Below, one piece after another: positions 16,516 to 24,510 of a DNA stretch of 64,000 nt. Location of the stretch: NCBI GenBank assembly GCA_034423015.1, contig DAOUJG010000061.1, positions 1 to 64,000 on the forward strand, written 5' to 3'. A program made the position numbers and the translations under genes. The notes below the pieces were generated by a model, which ran no database searches, was not told the DNA's origin, and worked only from the letters and a program-made list of their open reading frames with translations. The DNA comes from JAGWBJ01 sp034423015. GTDB lineage: Bacteria > Chloroflexota > Dehalococcoidia > Lucifugimonadales > JAGWBF01. The first letter of the stretch is position 1. Every line of letters starts with the position of its first letter.

Positions 16516-17523
16516 ATGGAACGACTTTTCCCTCAAGAGGATGGCGTGACCGAGGTAGCCGATAGTGGCGGCCCGCGTTTCTCTGGGCCCATCACCATCA
16601 GCGCGGACTCGGAGTTCACGGCGGACGTTGACGTCTTGGCGGCCCATGGCGATAGTCTGGAGTTTCTCAGGACGGTTCCCAGTGGGTTGGCCAGGCTGGT
16701 TGTGGCCTCCCCTCCCTACAATATGGGGAAGGCCTACGAAGACCGCGTCAAGCTCGATCAATACTTGGACGATCAGCTGGCAGTCCTCACCGAGTGCGTT
16801 CGCGTCCTCGATTCGACCGGCAGCCTGTGTTGGGAAGTGGGGAACCACGTCGATTCCGGCGAGGTCTTTCCGCTGGATGTGTTCTTCTACGATATCCTCA
16901 AGAGGAAGCTGGGACTGAAGCTGCGAAACAGGATAGTGTGGTCCTTCGAGCATGGCCTGCATGCTCGAAAACGTTTCTCGGGGCGATATGAGGTCGTGCT
17001 GTGGTTCACCAAGGGCGATTTGTACGTCTTCAACCTGGACCCCGTGAGGGTGCCCCAGAAGTACCCGGGCAAACGTTACTACAAGGGCCCCAAGCAAGGG
17101 CAGCTTTCTGGCAATCCACTTGGGAAAAATCCCGGAGACATATGGCAGTTCTTGAGCTCGGAATGGGACCGTGAGATTTGGGATATTCCCAACGTCAAGT
17201 GGAATCACCCGGAGAAGACCTTTCATCCTTCCCAGTTTCCCATAGAGCTCGTGGAGCGGCTCGTGCTAGCCTTGACCCATCCGGGTGACACGGTCTTGGA
17301 CCCTTACATGGGTGTGGGCTCGTCCCTCTTGGCCGCCATTCTTCATGGTCGCAAGGCCATCGGTGTGGACAAGACCCAGGCCTACGTGGACCAGGCTATC
17401 GACCGTATTGCGGCGGCCTTTGGAGGCACCTTGAGGCGGCGGCCGCTGGGAGCCTCGAAATACGTGCCAACGGGCAACGAGAAGGTGGCCCAGCGGCCAT
17501 TGGAGTGGGGCAAAAAGGGTTGA
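16516..17523 (+). CDS. type II DNA methyltransferase, beta class (N4/N6)
   Basis: 335 residues from ATG 16516 (a GTG at 16480 is the alternative; neither has a good ribosome-binding site). It has the catalytic motif SPPYN (65-69) before the S-adenosylmethionine-binding motif DPYMGVGSS (262-270), the order of beta-class amino-methyltransferases that make N4-cytosine or N6-adenine. Other marks are WEVGNHV, RNRIVWSFEHGL and RYEVVLWFTKG. It overlaps the endonuclease gene by 4 bases, so it protects against that enzyme. G+C content is visibly lower than in neighbours (the row at 16861 is 50% against 78% at 15601), indicating transfer. Confidence 0.9.
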   Translation: MERLFPQEDGVTEVADSGGPRFSGPITISADSEFTADVDVLAAHGDSLEFLRTVPSGLARLVVASPPYNMGKAYEDRVKLDQYLDDQLAVLTECVRVLDSTGSLCWEVGNHVDSGEVFPLDVFFYDILKRKLGLKLRNRIVWSFEHGLHARKRFSGRYEVVLWFTKGDLYVFNLDPVRVPQKYPGKRYYKGPKQGQLSGNPLGKNPGDIWQFLSSEWDREIWDIPNVKWNHPEKTFHPSQFPIELVERLVLALTHPGDTVLDPYMGVGSSLLAAILHGRKAIGVDKTQAYVDQAIDRIAAAFGGTLRRRPLGASKYVPTGNEKVAQRPLEWGKKG

Positions 17524-18131
17524 GGATTGAGGCCAGCTACTCGCACCTGAATGGACTGGAGTTCCTGATCGTCCACAAGCCTCAGCTATGGGAGGAGATA
17601 CAGTCCATAATCCTGGACGTCGATGCCGAGCTATGCCGTACCAAGATATCGAGAGAAAAGCGAACCATGGGGAAGGCCCTGTATTCGCCTATCGATATGA
17701 ACAAGGAGTTCGAGGCCCGGTTCAACGGACACCAGTGGCGGGAGAGCCGGACGGCTTACTGGGTTACGGAGAACGCCCGGCTAGTCAGGCGGACAATCCA
17801 GTTATCCCCCAGTGAACAAAAGGCCGAGATTGAAGCCGCTGGGCTCAATCCCATCTACTCATATAACCAGACCGACTTTGTGAAGGACCGGGTGGCCGTG
17901 GAGGTCCAGTTCGGCAAGTACTTTGCCGTGACGTTCGATCTCTTCGTCAAGCACATGGCCTTCTTCGTTGGGGACACCATAGACGTCGGCATAGAGATGA
18001 TGCCGATGAAGGAGCTTCAGCAGGAGATGTCGTCAGGCGTGCCCTACTATGAGGGTGAGCTCTACAACCTGATACGGCATGGGAGAGGTACGCCTGCCGT
18101 CCCCTTGGTGTTAATTGGCCTTGCGGCATGA
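17520..18131 (+). CDS. BglII/BstYI-family restriction endonuclease
   Basis: 203 residues from a TTG at 17520 that overlaps the methylase stop (TTGA) and has GGAGTGGGG 9 bases upstream; a GTG at 17505 would add 5 residues. The catalytic set of the BglII family, Asp-x8-Glu-x-Gln, is present in TDFVKDRVAVEVQFGKY as Asp119, Glu128 and Gln130. To my recollection these numbers and the length match BstYI, which cuts RGATCY. The specificity is therefore likely GATC-centred, but this is inference. The gene shares the low-G+C character of the methylase. Confidence 0.82.
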   Translation: MRIEASYSHLNGLEFLIVHKPQLWEEIQSIILDVDAELCRTKISREKRTMGKALYSPIDMNKEFEARFNGHQWRESRTAYWVTENARLVRRTIQLSPSEQKAEIEAAGLNPIYSYNQTDFVKDRVAVEVQFGKYFAVTFDLFVKHMAFFVGDTIDVGIEMMPMKELQQEMSSGVPYYEGELYNLIRHGRGTPAVPLVLIGLAA

Positions 18132-18173
18132 GGACTCGTGCCAAGCTTATTCCACGATTCTAGGAGATGATCC

Positions 18174-19334
18174 ATGGATGTAGCCCGTCTGAGGGAGCAG
18201 ATCCCCGTTTGCCAGCGTTACACCTACGTCAACACGGGCTGGTCAGGGCCGTCCCCGCTGTCCGTGACCAAGGCCATCCGGGACCGCCTGGACCACGAGA
18301 TGAACGAGGGCCCCACCACCCCAGGCGTGTACGAGAGCGGCCGGGACATCCAGGAGCGGGCCCGCGCCGGCGTGGCCCAGCTACTGAATGCCTCTCCCGA
18401 AGAGATACTCCTCACGGAGAACACCACCCAGGGGCTCAACATCGTCATCAACGGGCTGCCGTGGGAGGCCGGCGACGAGATCATAACGTGCAACCTGGAG
18501 CACAGCTCGGTGCTGGTCCCGGCGTACTACCAGCAGCGCCGCCATGGGGCCGTCGTAAGGGTGCTGGACCTCGATCCCGACGAGCCCGCCGACTCCATCC
18601 TGGCCAAGGTCGACGCGGCGCTGTGCCAGCGCACGCGGTTGGTGTTCTTCAGCCACGTCCAGTACTCCTGCGGCCTGCGCATGCCCGTAAGGGAGATCGG
18701 GCGGCTGGCCAGGAGCAGGGGCGCGCTGATGATGCTCGACGGCGCCCAGACCGCCGGCCAAGTCCCTCTCGATGTCGCGGACATCGGGGCTGACTTCTAC
18801 TCGATACCGGGCCAGAAGTGGCTGCTCGGGTCCGAGGGCGCGGGGGCCCTGTACATGCGGGGGGACCTGGTCTCCCAGGTGGAGCCGGTCCACGTCGCCG
18901 GCCATGGGGCGGTCCCCGGCCTCGGCCCCCACCGGTTCGAGGCCAGCACCGGCTCCATCGACAAGTTTGCCCTGTCCTCCTCCAGCGCCGCGTTGAGGGC
19001 CGGCATGGTCGAGTCCCTCCGGTTCATCCGGGACATCGGCGTGGAGGAGATCCAGGCGCGCAACCTGGGACTGGCGGGGGCCCTCAAGAGCGCCCTGCGC
19101 GAGATGCCCCGGGTGAGGGTGTTGACCCCGCTGGACGGCGCCGCCTCGACGGGGTTGGTCTCCTTCGTGGTGGACGGCGTCAACGCCAAGGAAGGCGTCT
19201 CCCAGATGTGGGAGAAACACCGGATCGTGGCCCGGTCCGTGGCCTATCCCGACTGCATGCGCGTCTCCCTCCACTTCTTCAACACCGAAGACGAGGTGGC
19301 CCGGGTCGTGGAGGCGGTCTCCGACTTGGCGTGA
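18174..19334 (+). CDS. class V aminotransferase / cysteine desulfurase-like PLP enzyme
   Basis: 386 residues, fold type I PLP enzyme. Seen: TENTTQGLNIVINGL (phosphate binding), CNLEHSSVLVPAYY, SHVQYSCGLRMPV, DGAQTAGQVPLDV (Asp189 to the pyridine nitrogen) and the Schiff-base lysine in SIPGQKWLLGSEG (Lys215). A conserved C-terminal Arg region RVSLHFFNTEDEV binds the substrate carboxylate. It may be an isopenicillin-epimerase-like lyase or desulfurase; the active-site Cys loop of true NifS/SufS is not evident. Ribosome-binding site AGGAG precedes the ATG. It stands alone after the restriction genes. Confidence 0.88.
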   Translation: MDVARLREQIPVCQRYTYVNTGWSGPSPLSVTKAIRDRLDHEMNEGPTTPGVYESGRDIQERARAGVAQLLNASPEEILLTENTTQGLNIVINGLPWEAGDEIITCNLEHSSVLVPAYYQQRRHGAVVRVLDLDPDEPADSILAKVDAALCQRTRLVFFSHVQYSCGLRMPVREIGRLARSRGALMMLDGAQTAGQVPLDVADIGADFYSIPGQKWLLGSEGAGALYMRGDLVSQVEPVHVAGHGAVPGLGPHRFEASTGSIDKFALSSSSAALRAGMVESLRFIRDIGVEEIQARNLGLAGALKSALREMPRVRVLTPLDGAASTGLVSFVVDGVNAKEGVSQMWEKHRIVARSVAYPDCMRVSLHFFNTEDEVARVVEAVSDLA

Positions 19335-19346
19335 GGACGGGGCCGG

Positions 19347-19580
19347 TTGGTTCCCGATAGGCCGCGGTTCCCGTGCCGCCACTGCGACTCGACGGGCACG
19401 TGCATGGCCGGGCCGGAGCCCCGAACGAGTTGTCGCGCCTGTGTCCTGGACGCAAGCAGGCCCGGGCTCTTGGATGCCATACGGGGACTCCTGGGCCGGA
19501 AGCGTCCTACCCCGCCGCAGGCTGCTCAGTGCAAGAAGCGGGTTCCTTGCGCCATGTGCGGGGGCAGGGGCTATCTGTAG
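19347..19580 (+). CDS. small Cys-rich zinc-finger protein
   Basis: 77 residues from a TTG start, with weak ribosome-binding sequence. Cys motifs resemble the DnaJ-type CxxCxGxG zinc fold: CRHCDSTGTC (10-19), CRAC (about 29-32) and CAMCGGRGYL at the C-terminus. Basic and Pro-rich between. The regular CxxC spacing makes a chance frame unlikely, but there is no partner and no known function. It could be co-transcribed with the upstream aminotransferase, 12 bases away. Confidence 0.5.
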   Translation: MVPDRPRFPCRHCDSTGTCMAGPEPRTSCRACVLDASRPGLLDAIRGLLGRKRPTPPQAAQCKKRVPCAMCGGRGYL

Positions 19581-19582
19581 GT

Positions 19583-19628
19583 CGCCCCCACCCCTGGGTT
19601 CTGGCCTGCGCCGGAACGACGATTAAGG
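19583..19628. repeat. CCTGCGCCGGAA-type repeat copy
   Basis: CACCCCTGGGTTCTGGCCTG followed by CGCCGGAACGACG: a diverged copy of the dispersed family at 177-291 and 34499-34564. It lies between convergent genes. Confidence 0.55.
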
Positions 19629-19719
19629 GGCTGGATTTCTGCCCGCGCCGAAGTCACCGGGCCGGTGCGCACGTTCCGTCTTGGGGTGAGCGTACGTGGC
19701 CTGTGTGCCTGGACGCTGG

Positions 19720-21135
19720 CTATATCGGCGGCCTTCGCGTGTGCCACTCGGTGGCCCGTTCGTAGGCGTGGCCCACCCGCATCACCGTGCCCTCCTCGAA
19801 GGGCCGGCCCGCGATCTGCAGGGAGATGGGCAGGTTGTCCGAGGTGAAGCCGCAGGGCATCGCCAGGGCCGGCAGGTTCGCCAGGTTGAAGGGGCCCGTG
19901 AAGTTCCTCACCCCGAATATCTTGCCGTCGGCCTCCTCGCGGCTGGAGATGCCCGGCCCGTCGGGTATCTTGGGGGCGGGCGTGGGCGACGTGGGCAGGA
20001 CCAGCACGTCGACCTCCTCCAGCAGGTCCAGTATCTGCTGCCGCAACATGGCCCGCAGCTTCTGGGCCTTGTAGTAGTGCTGGGCCGGGGTCAGGATGGC
20101 GGTCAGTAGCCTCACCCGGGTGTTGTGGTCGTAGTCGTTGGGCCTCTCCTTCAGGCCCTTGTAGTGGACCGAGGCCCCCTCCATGTCGGTGAGGGCCTTG
20201 GAGAAGGCGCCCGCCTTGTCGATGAGGGGCAGCGACACCTCCCGCACCGAGGCCCCCAGCTCGCCCAGGACGCCGAAGGCCGCAACGACCGCGTCCCGCA
20301 CCTGGGGGTCCACATCGGGCCCTCCCACTTTCTCGGAGACGATGCCTACCCTCAGCCCCTGGATGTTGCCGTCCAGCGCGGCCCGATAGTCGGGCACCGG
20401 CACGTCCCACGTGTACGGGTCCTTGGGGTCGTAGCCCGCGATGGCCCGGAAGGTGATGGCGCAGTCCTCCACCGTTCGCGAGATGGGCCCCACCGTGTCC
20501 ATGGACCAGCAGGCGGGCAGCACGCCGTGGCGGCTGACCCGTCCCCAGCTCGGCCTGAGCCCCACGAGCCCGCTCCACGCCGCGGGTATCCTGGTGGAGC
20601 CCCCCGTGTCCTCTCCCAGGGAGGTGGCGCAGAGGAAGGCGCCCGTCGCCGCGGCCGAACCGCTGCTGGAGATGCCCGGGTTTCGGGTCAGGTCCCAGGG
20701 ATTGTGGGGCGTGCCGCCGGGATGGTGAAAGCTCTCTCCCAGGGCGAACTCGCTCAGGTTGAGCTTGCCCAGTATGACGGCCCCCGCCTCCTTCAGGTTG
20801 GAGATGACCGTGGCGTCCTCGTCGGGCACGAAGTCCCAGAGTATGGTGGACCCGGCCGTGGTCCGGATGCCCTTGGTGTAGAACTGGTCCTTCACCGCCG
20901 TGGGGACTCCGTGCCTGGCCCCCCGGTGCTCTCCCCGGGCTATGAGCTCGTCGGCCTGCCGGGCCTCCTGAAGGGCCTCGTCGCCGCATACCGTGATGTA
21001 GGAGTTGAGCTTGCCGTCCACCTGCTCGATGCGCTCCAGGTAGGCCTCCACCGCCTCCACCGACGACACCTCCCGCTTCTCTATCAGGGACGATAGCTCT
21101 GTCGCGGACAGGAAGGGGATATCGCTCTTGTTCAT
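19720..21135 (-). CDS. amidase signature family hydrolase
   Basis: 471 residues. The Ser-cisSer-Lys triad is present: Lys82 (TAVKDQF), Ser156 (PGISSSGSAAA) and Ser180 (GEDTGGSTRIPAAW). The loop reads GISSSGS instead of the common GGSSGGS. It resembles GatA in length and start (LSSLIEKREVSSVEAVEAYLERI), but no gatC or gatB is nearby. The GatA-typical sequence is also altered, so a free-standing amidase on small amides is more likely than the tRNA amidotransferase subunit. GAGGAGG precedes the ATG. Confidence 0.88.
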   Translation of the reverse strand: MNKSDIPFLSATELSSLIEKREVSSVEAVEAYLERIEQVDGKLNSYITVCGDEALQEARQADELIARGEHRGARHGVPTAVKDQFYTKGIRTTAGSTILWDFVPDEDATVISNLKEAGAVILGKLNLSEFALGESFHHPGGTPHNPWDLTRNPGISSSGSAAATGAFLCATSLGEDTGGSTRIPAAWSGLVGLRPSWGRVSRHGVLPACWSMDTVGPISRTVEDCAITFRAIAGYDPKDPYTWDVPVPDYRAALDGNIQGLRVGIVSEKVGGPDVDPQVRDAVVAAFGVLGELGASVREVSLPLIDKAGAFSKALTDMEGASVHYKGLKERPNDYDHNTRVRLLTAILTPAQHYYKAQKLRAMLRQQILDLLEEVDVLVLPTSPTPAPKIPDGPGISSREEADGKIFGVRNFTGPFNLANLPALAMPCGFTSDNLPISLQIAGRPFEEGTVMRVGHAYERATEWHTRRPPI

Positions 21136-21221
21136 GGTGCCTCCTCAGCCTTGGAGTAGCGTCATTCTGGCCCCGGAGCCGGGAGATGTCAATTGGTTCG
21201 TGTTCCCACCGTGGCTATGGA

Positions 21222-21605
21222 CTACGTCTGCATTATCTGGATCAGGTTGCCGCAGGTGTCGTCGAAGACCGCTATGGTGACGTTGGCCATTTCTGTCGGG
21301 TCCATCGTAAAGGCTACGCCCAGTGACTTCAGCTTCTCACACTCTGCATGGATGTCTGTGACGCCAAACGACGCGGCAGGGATGCCTTGGTCGAATATGC
21401 CTTTCTGAAATGCTTGTGCTACCGGGTTTTCATTGGGTTCGAGCAGGAGCTCGGTCCCATCTGGGTCATCGGGCGAAACGACGGTAAGCCACTTGAATTC
21501 CCCCACAGGCACGTCATGCTTCTTCACAAAGCCGAGGGTCTCCGTGTAGAACCTCAGGGCTTCGTCCTGGTCATTTACGAATACGCCGGTGAGTGTAATG
21601 CGCAT
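21222..21605 (-). CDS. VOC-superfamily protein (glyoxalase/dioxygenase fold)
   Basis: 127 residues with two beta-alpha-beta-beta-beta modules: ITLTGVFVNDQDEALRFYTETLGF, LTVVSPDDPDGTELLLEPNE, then ASFGVTDIHAECEKLKSLGVAFT and NVTIAVFDDTCGNLIQIMQT. The usual first metal-ligand His near the N-terminus is replaced (TLTGVFV), so it may bind a ligand rather than act as a metal enzyme. Position between the amidase and a repeat-free gap gives no functional hint. Confidence 0.8.
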   Translation of the reverse strand: MRITLTGVFVNDQDEALRFYTETLGFVKKHDVPVGEFKWLTVVSPDDPDGTELLLEPNENPVAQAFQKGIFDQGIPAASFGVTDIHAECEKLKSLGVAFTMDPTEMANVTIAVFDDTCGNLIQIMQT

Positions 21606-21927
21606 ATCTGGCCTCCGTTTCTTTTCATGGAGAGCACGGCGGCACGGCCATTGCCAGGAATTCCATGCCCTGGGCTATGCCGCCAAGCAGCCGACCCACC
21701 TCAGCGTCCTTCCCGTGGCTATGCGGAGGGGTCTATGCCGGTACCTCCTTGCCGCGGCTATTCTCTCACAGGCCCACAGGATATCGCCACCCAGAGTGCC
21801 TTGAGCGGGTGCCCGGCCTGCGGTTGCGCCGGTGGTGCGCCAGTTCCAACTCGGAGGGCCGCAGCCTGAACGGCCCGCGTGTGCTAAGATGAGACGAGGC
21901 GCGGCGCGTCTCCGGCCCCCTTCGAAT

Positions 21928-23028
21928 ATGTCCGGCCCCATTCGACAAGACCCGGCGCCCATCCCCCGCGTGGTCCGGCTCCGCCTGGCCGCCGTTGCCG
22001 TCGTCCTCGCGCTGGCGTTGGCCGCCTGCGGCGAGACCGCCCCCACGCCGACCCCCGTCCCCACTCCGGCTCCCACGGCGACTCCAACGCCGGCTCCAAC
22101 ACCGAGTGCTACCCTGACACCCACGCCCAGTCCGCCTCCGCTCACTCCGACGCCCGTGCGGGAGCTCGGGACCGGCGGCGGCGCCACGGCGGTCGTGCGC
22201 CCTCCGGCGGCGGCCGTGGGCACCGTCCTCGACCTGCTGGCGGCCGTGCCAGTGGAGTACGGGAACGCGGCCTTCCTGGACCTCAGGCAGATTCTGACCT
22301 CCGATGCCCTCAGCGCCTCCGTGGACCGGCTGGGGGTCCTGGCCGTCCTGGGCCCGGCCGCCGACCAGCTCACGGACAGCGTAGACGCCATCCTCATGGC
22401 TCGGGGGCCCGGGGGCGTACTGGGCGTGCTGAAGGGCGACGTGGACCCCCGAAGCGTGGCCGAGGCCATAGGGTCTGCCGGCTCCCCCATCGAGTCCGAG
22501 GGCCACGGGGAGTTTCAGGTGGTCACCGCCCACATGGAGACACCCTTCTTCTCCCTCGTGGTGGCCGTGTCGCGCGTGGACGAGGCCATGGCCCTGTTCG
22601 CCGTCGGCCCATCGCTGGAGGGCTCTTCGGGGCTGGCGAAGGCCTCCCTGGACACTGCGTCCGGCGTGGCCCCGGGACTCTCCGGGGACCCGGCCATTGG
22701 CACGCTGGTCCTCGACCTGCCCGCCGGCTTCGCCTTGACCCTCGACCCCCGTTGCGGTCTGCTCCGCGGCGTCGAGGGTTGCATGGGCGCAGGCGTATCG
22801 GCGGCCTTGGAGGGCGCGCGCGGAGTGGTCCACGGCGTCTTCATGTTTCGCGACCCCGCCGCGGCCCTGGCGGCCCGTCCCGCCATCGTGGAGAGCGCCG
22901 GGCGGATAGGCGGCATCTCGTCGCCGTCGGAGGTGCGGAGCGCCGTCGATGGTAGCCTCGTGCGCATCGAGGCCGTCGTTGGCCTGGAGGCCGCCCTGGC
23001 GTGGGCCATAGGCCAGACGGGAGCCTAG
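21928..23028 (+). CDS. lipoprotein with Pro/Thr linker, function unknown
   Basis: 366 residues from ATG 21928. A basic n-region and hydrophobic stretch end in LALAAC, a lipobox. A ~40-residue linker rich in TPTP/APTP follows. The mature domain is Ala/Val/Gly-rich with segments such as VLDLLAAVPVEYGNAAFLDL, suggesting a surface sensor or binding domain, but I recognise no family. Two Cys in the mature domain (RCGLLRGVEGCMG) could form a disulfide. A TAAGAT -10 box lies at 21885-21890. An ATG at 21889 overlaps it and was rejected as start. Confidence 0.7.
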   Translation: MSGPIRQDPAPIPRVVRLRLAAVAVVLALALAACGETAPTPTPVPTPAPTATPTPAPTPSATLTPTPSPPPLTPTPVRELGTGGGATAVVRPPAAAVGTVLDLLAAVPVEYGNAAFLDLRQILTSDALSASVDRLGVLAVLGPAADQLTDSVDAILMARGPGGVLGVLKGDVDPRSVAEAIGSAGSPIESEGHGEFQVVTAHMETPFFSLVVAVSRVDEAMALFAVGPSLEGSSGLAKASLDTASGVAPGLSGDPAIGTLVLDLPAGFALTLDPRCGLLRGVEGCMGAGVSAALEGARGVVHGVFMFRDPAAALAARPAIVESAGRIGGISSPSEVRSAVDGSLVRIEAVVGLEAALAWAIGQTGA

Positions 23029-23058
23029 ACCGGTTCGGGTCCCGCGCTACTGCCCGCC

Positions 23059-24510
23059 CTATCTAAGAGACCGGGGCAGCATGGTAGCGCCCATGAGGTA
23101 CCGGTCGATGTAGTGGGCCGCCTCCCGTCCCTCGGCTATGGCCCACACCACCAGCGATTGGCCCCTGGACATGTCCCCGGCGGCGAAGACGCCCGGGACG
23201 CTGGTCATTCTCGTATCGTCCACCTTTACGTTGCCCCGGCGGTCCAGCTCCACTCCCAGACCGTCGAGCATTCCCTCGTGCACCGGGTGGAGGAACCCCA
23301 GGGCCAGCAGCACCAGGTCCACGTCCATCTCGAAGTCGCTGCCGGGTATCTCCGTCATGGAGGCCCGGCCATTGGCGTCCCTGGCGCCCCATTCCAGGCG
23401 CACGGCGTGGAGCTTCTGCACCCTGCCGCCGTCGCCGGAGAACCGCTTGGTCGAGATGCTGTAGTCCCGGACGCCTCCCTCCTCGTGGGCCGCGGAGGTC
23501 CTGAGGACCATGGGCCACTGGGGCCACGGGTTGGAGGACGGCCGGCTCTCCGGAGGCTCGGGCAGGAGCTCGAACTGGTGCACGCTCTTGGCTCCCTGGC
23601 GGTGGGCGGTCCCCAGGCAGTCCGCCCCGGTGTCGCCGCCGCCCAGGATCACCACCCGCTTCCCATTGGCGGTGATCTGGCGCGCCGGATCGATGGAGTC
23701 TCCCGACACCAGCCTGTTCTGCTGGGAGAGGTACTCCATGGCCAGGTGTACGCCGTCCAGATCGTGCCCGGGGATGTCCAGCTCCCTGGCCTTGGTCGCG
23801 CCGCCGCACAGGCACACCGAGTCGAAGGCGGCCAGGAGGTCCTCCACGGAATAGTCGACCCCCACGTTCACGCCCGTCCTGAACTCGACGCCCTCCTGCT
23901 CCATCAGGGCGATGCGCCTGTTCACCACGGACTTTTCCAGCTTGAAGTCCGGTATCCCGAAGGTCAGGAGGCCTCCCGGACGCTCGTCCCGCTCGAAGAC
24001 CGTGACCTGGTGGCCGGCCCGGTTGAGCTGCTGGGCCGCGGCCAAGCCGGCGGGACCCGAGCCGACGACCGCCACCCGCTTCCCGGTGCGCCGCTCGGGG
24101 ACCTCGGGAGCGATCCAGCCTTCCTGAAAGCCCCGGTCGGCTATGGCCTTCTCGATGTACTCGATGGTCACCGGGTCCTGGTTGATGGACAGCACGCACG
24201 AGGCCTCGCAGGGCGCAGGGCAGATCCTGCCGGTGAACTCGGGGAAGTTGTTGGTCCCCAGCAACGAGGCCAGGGCGTCCTTCCAGCGTCCCCGGTACAC
24301 CAGGTCGTTCCAGTCGGGGATCACGTTGCCCAGCGGGCACCCGTTATGGCAGAAGGGCACGGCGCAGTTCATGCACCGGGCGCCCTGATTCCTGATGTCC
24401 TCCTCGGGCCACTCCTCGTAGAACTCGTTGTAGTCCCCGACCCGGTCCTCGACGGACCGCGTCCTGGGGCCCCGGCGCCCGAACTCCTTGAAGCCCGTGG
24501 GATTAGGCAT
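23059..24510 (-). CDS. gltD: glutamate synthase small subunit
   Basis: 483 residues. It supplies electrons from NADPH to GltB through FAD and iron-sulfur clusters. N-terminal [4Fe-4S] cysteines Cys46, Cys49, Cys54, Cys58 (CMNCAVPFCHNGC) and a second set (CPAPCEASC near residue 97) are present. The FAD-binding VAVVGSGPAGLAAAQQL and NAD(P)-binding VVILGGGDTGADCLG motifs follow, and GVFAAGDMSRGQSLVVWAI closes the FAD fold. Its start overlaps the gltB stop by 8 bases, so the subunits are translationally coupled. Confidence 0.95.
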   Translation of the reverse strand: MPNPTGFKEFGRRGPRTRSVEDRVGDYNEFYEEWPEEDIRNQGARCMNCAVPFCHNGCPLGNVIPDWNDLVYRGRWKDALASLLGTNNFPEFTGRICPAPCEASCVLSINQDPVTIEYIEKAIADRGFQEGWIAPEVPERRTGKRVAVVGSGPAGLAAAQQLNRAGHQVTVFERDERPGGLLTFGIPDFKLEKSVVNRRIALMEQEGVEFRTGVNVGVDYSVEDLLAAFDSVCLCGGATKARELDIPGHDLDGVHLAMEYLSQQNRLVSGDSIDPARQITANGKRVVILGGGDTGADCLGTAHRQGAKSVHQFELLPEPPESRPSSNPWPQWPMVLRTSAAHEEGGVRDYSISTKRFSGDGGRVQKLHAVRLEWGARDANGRASMTEIPGSDFEMDVDLVLLALGFLHPVHEGMLDGLGVELDRRGNVKVDDTRMTSVPGVFAAGDMSRGQSLVVWAIAEGREAAHYIDRYLMGATMLPRSLR

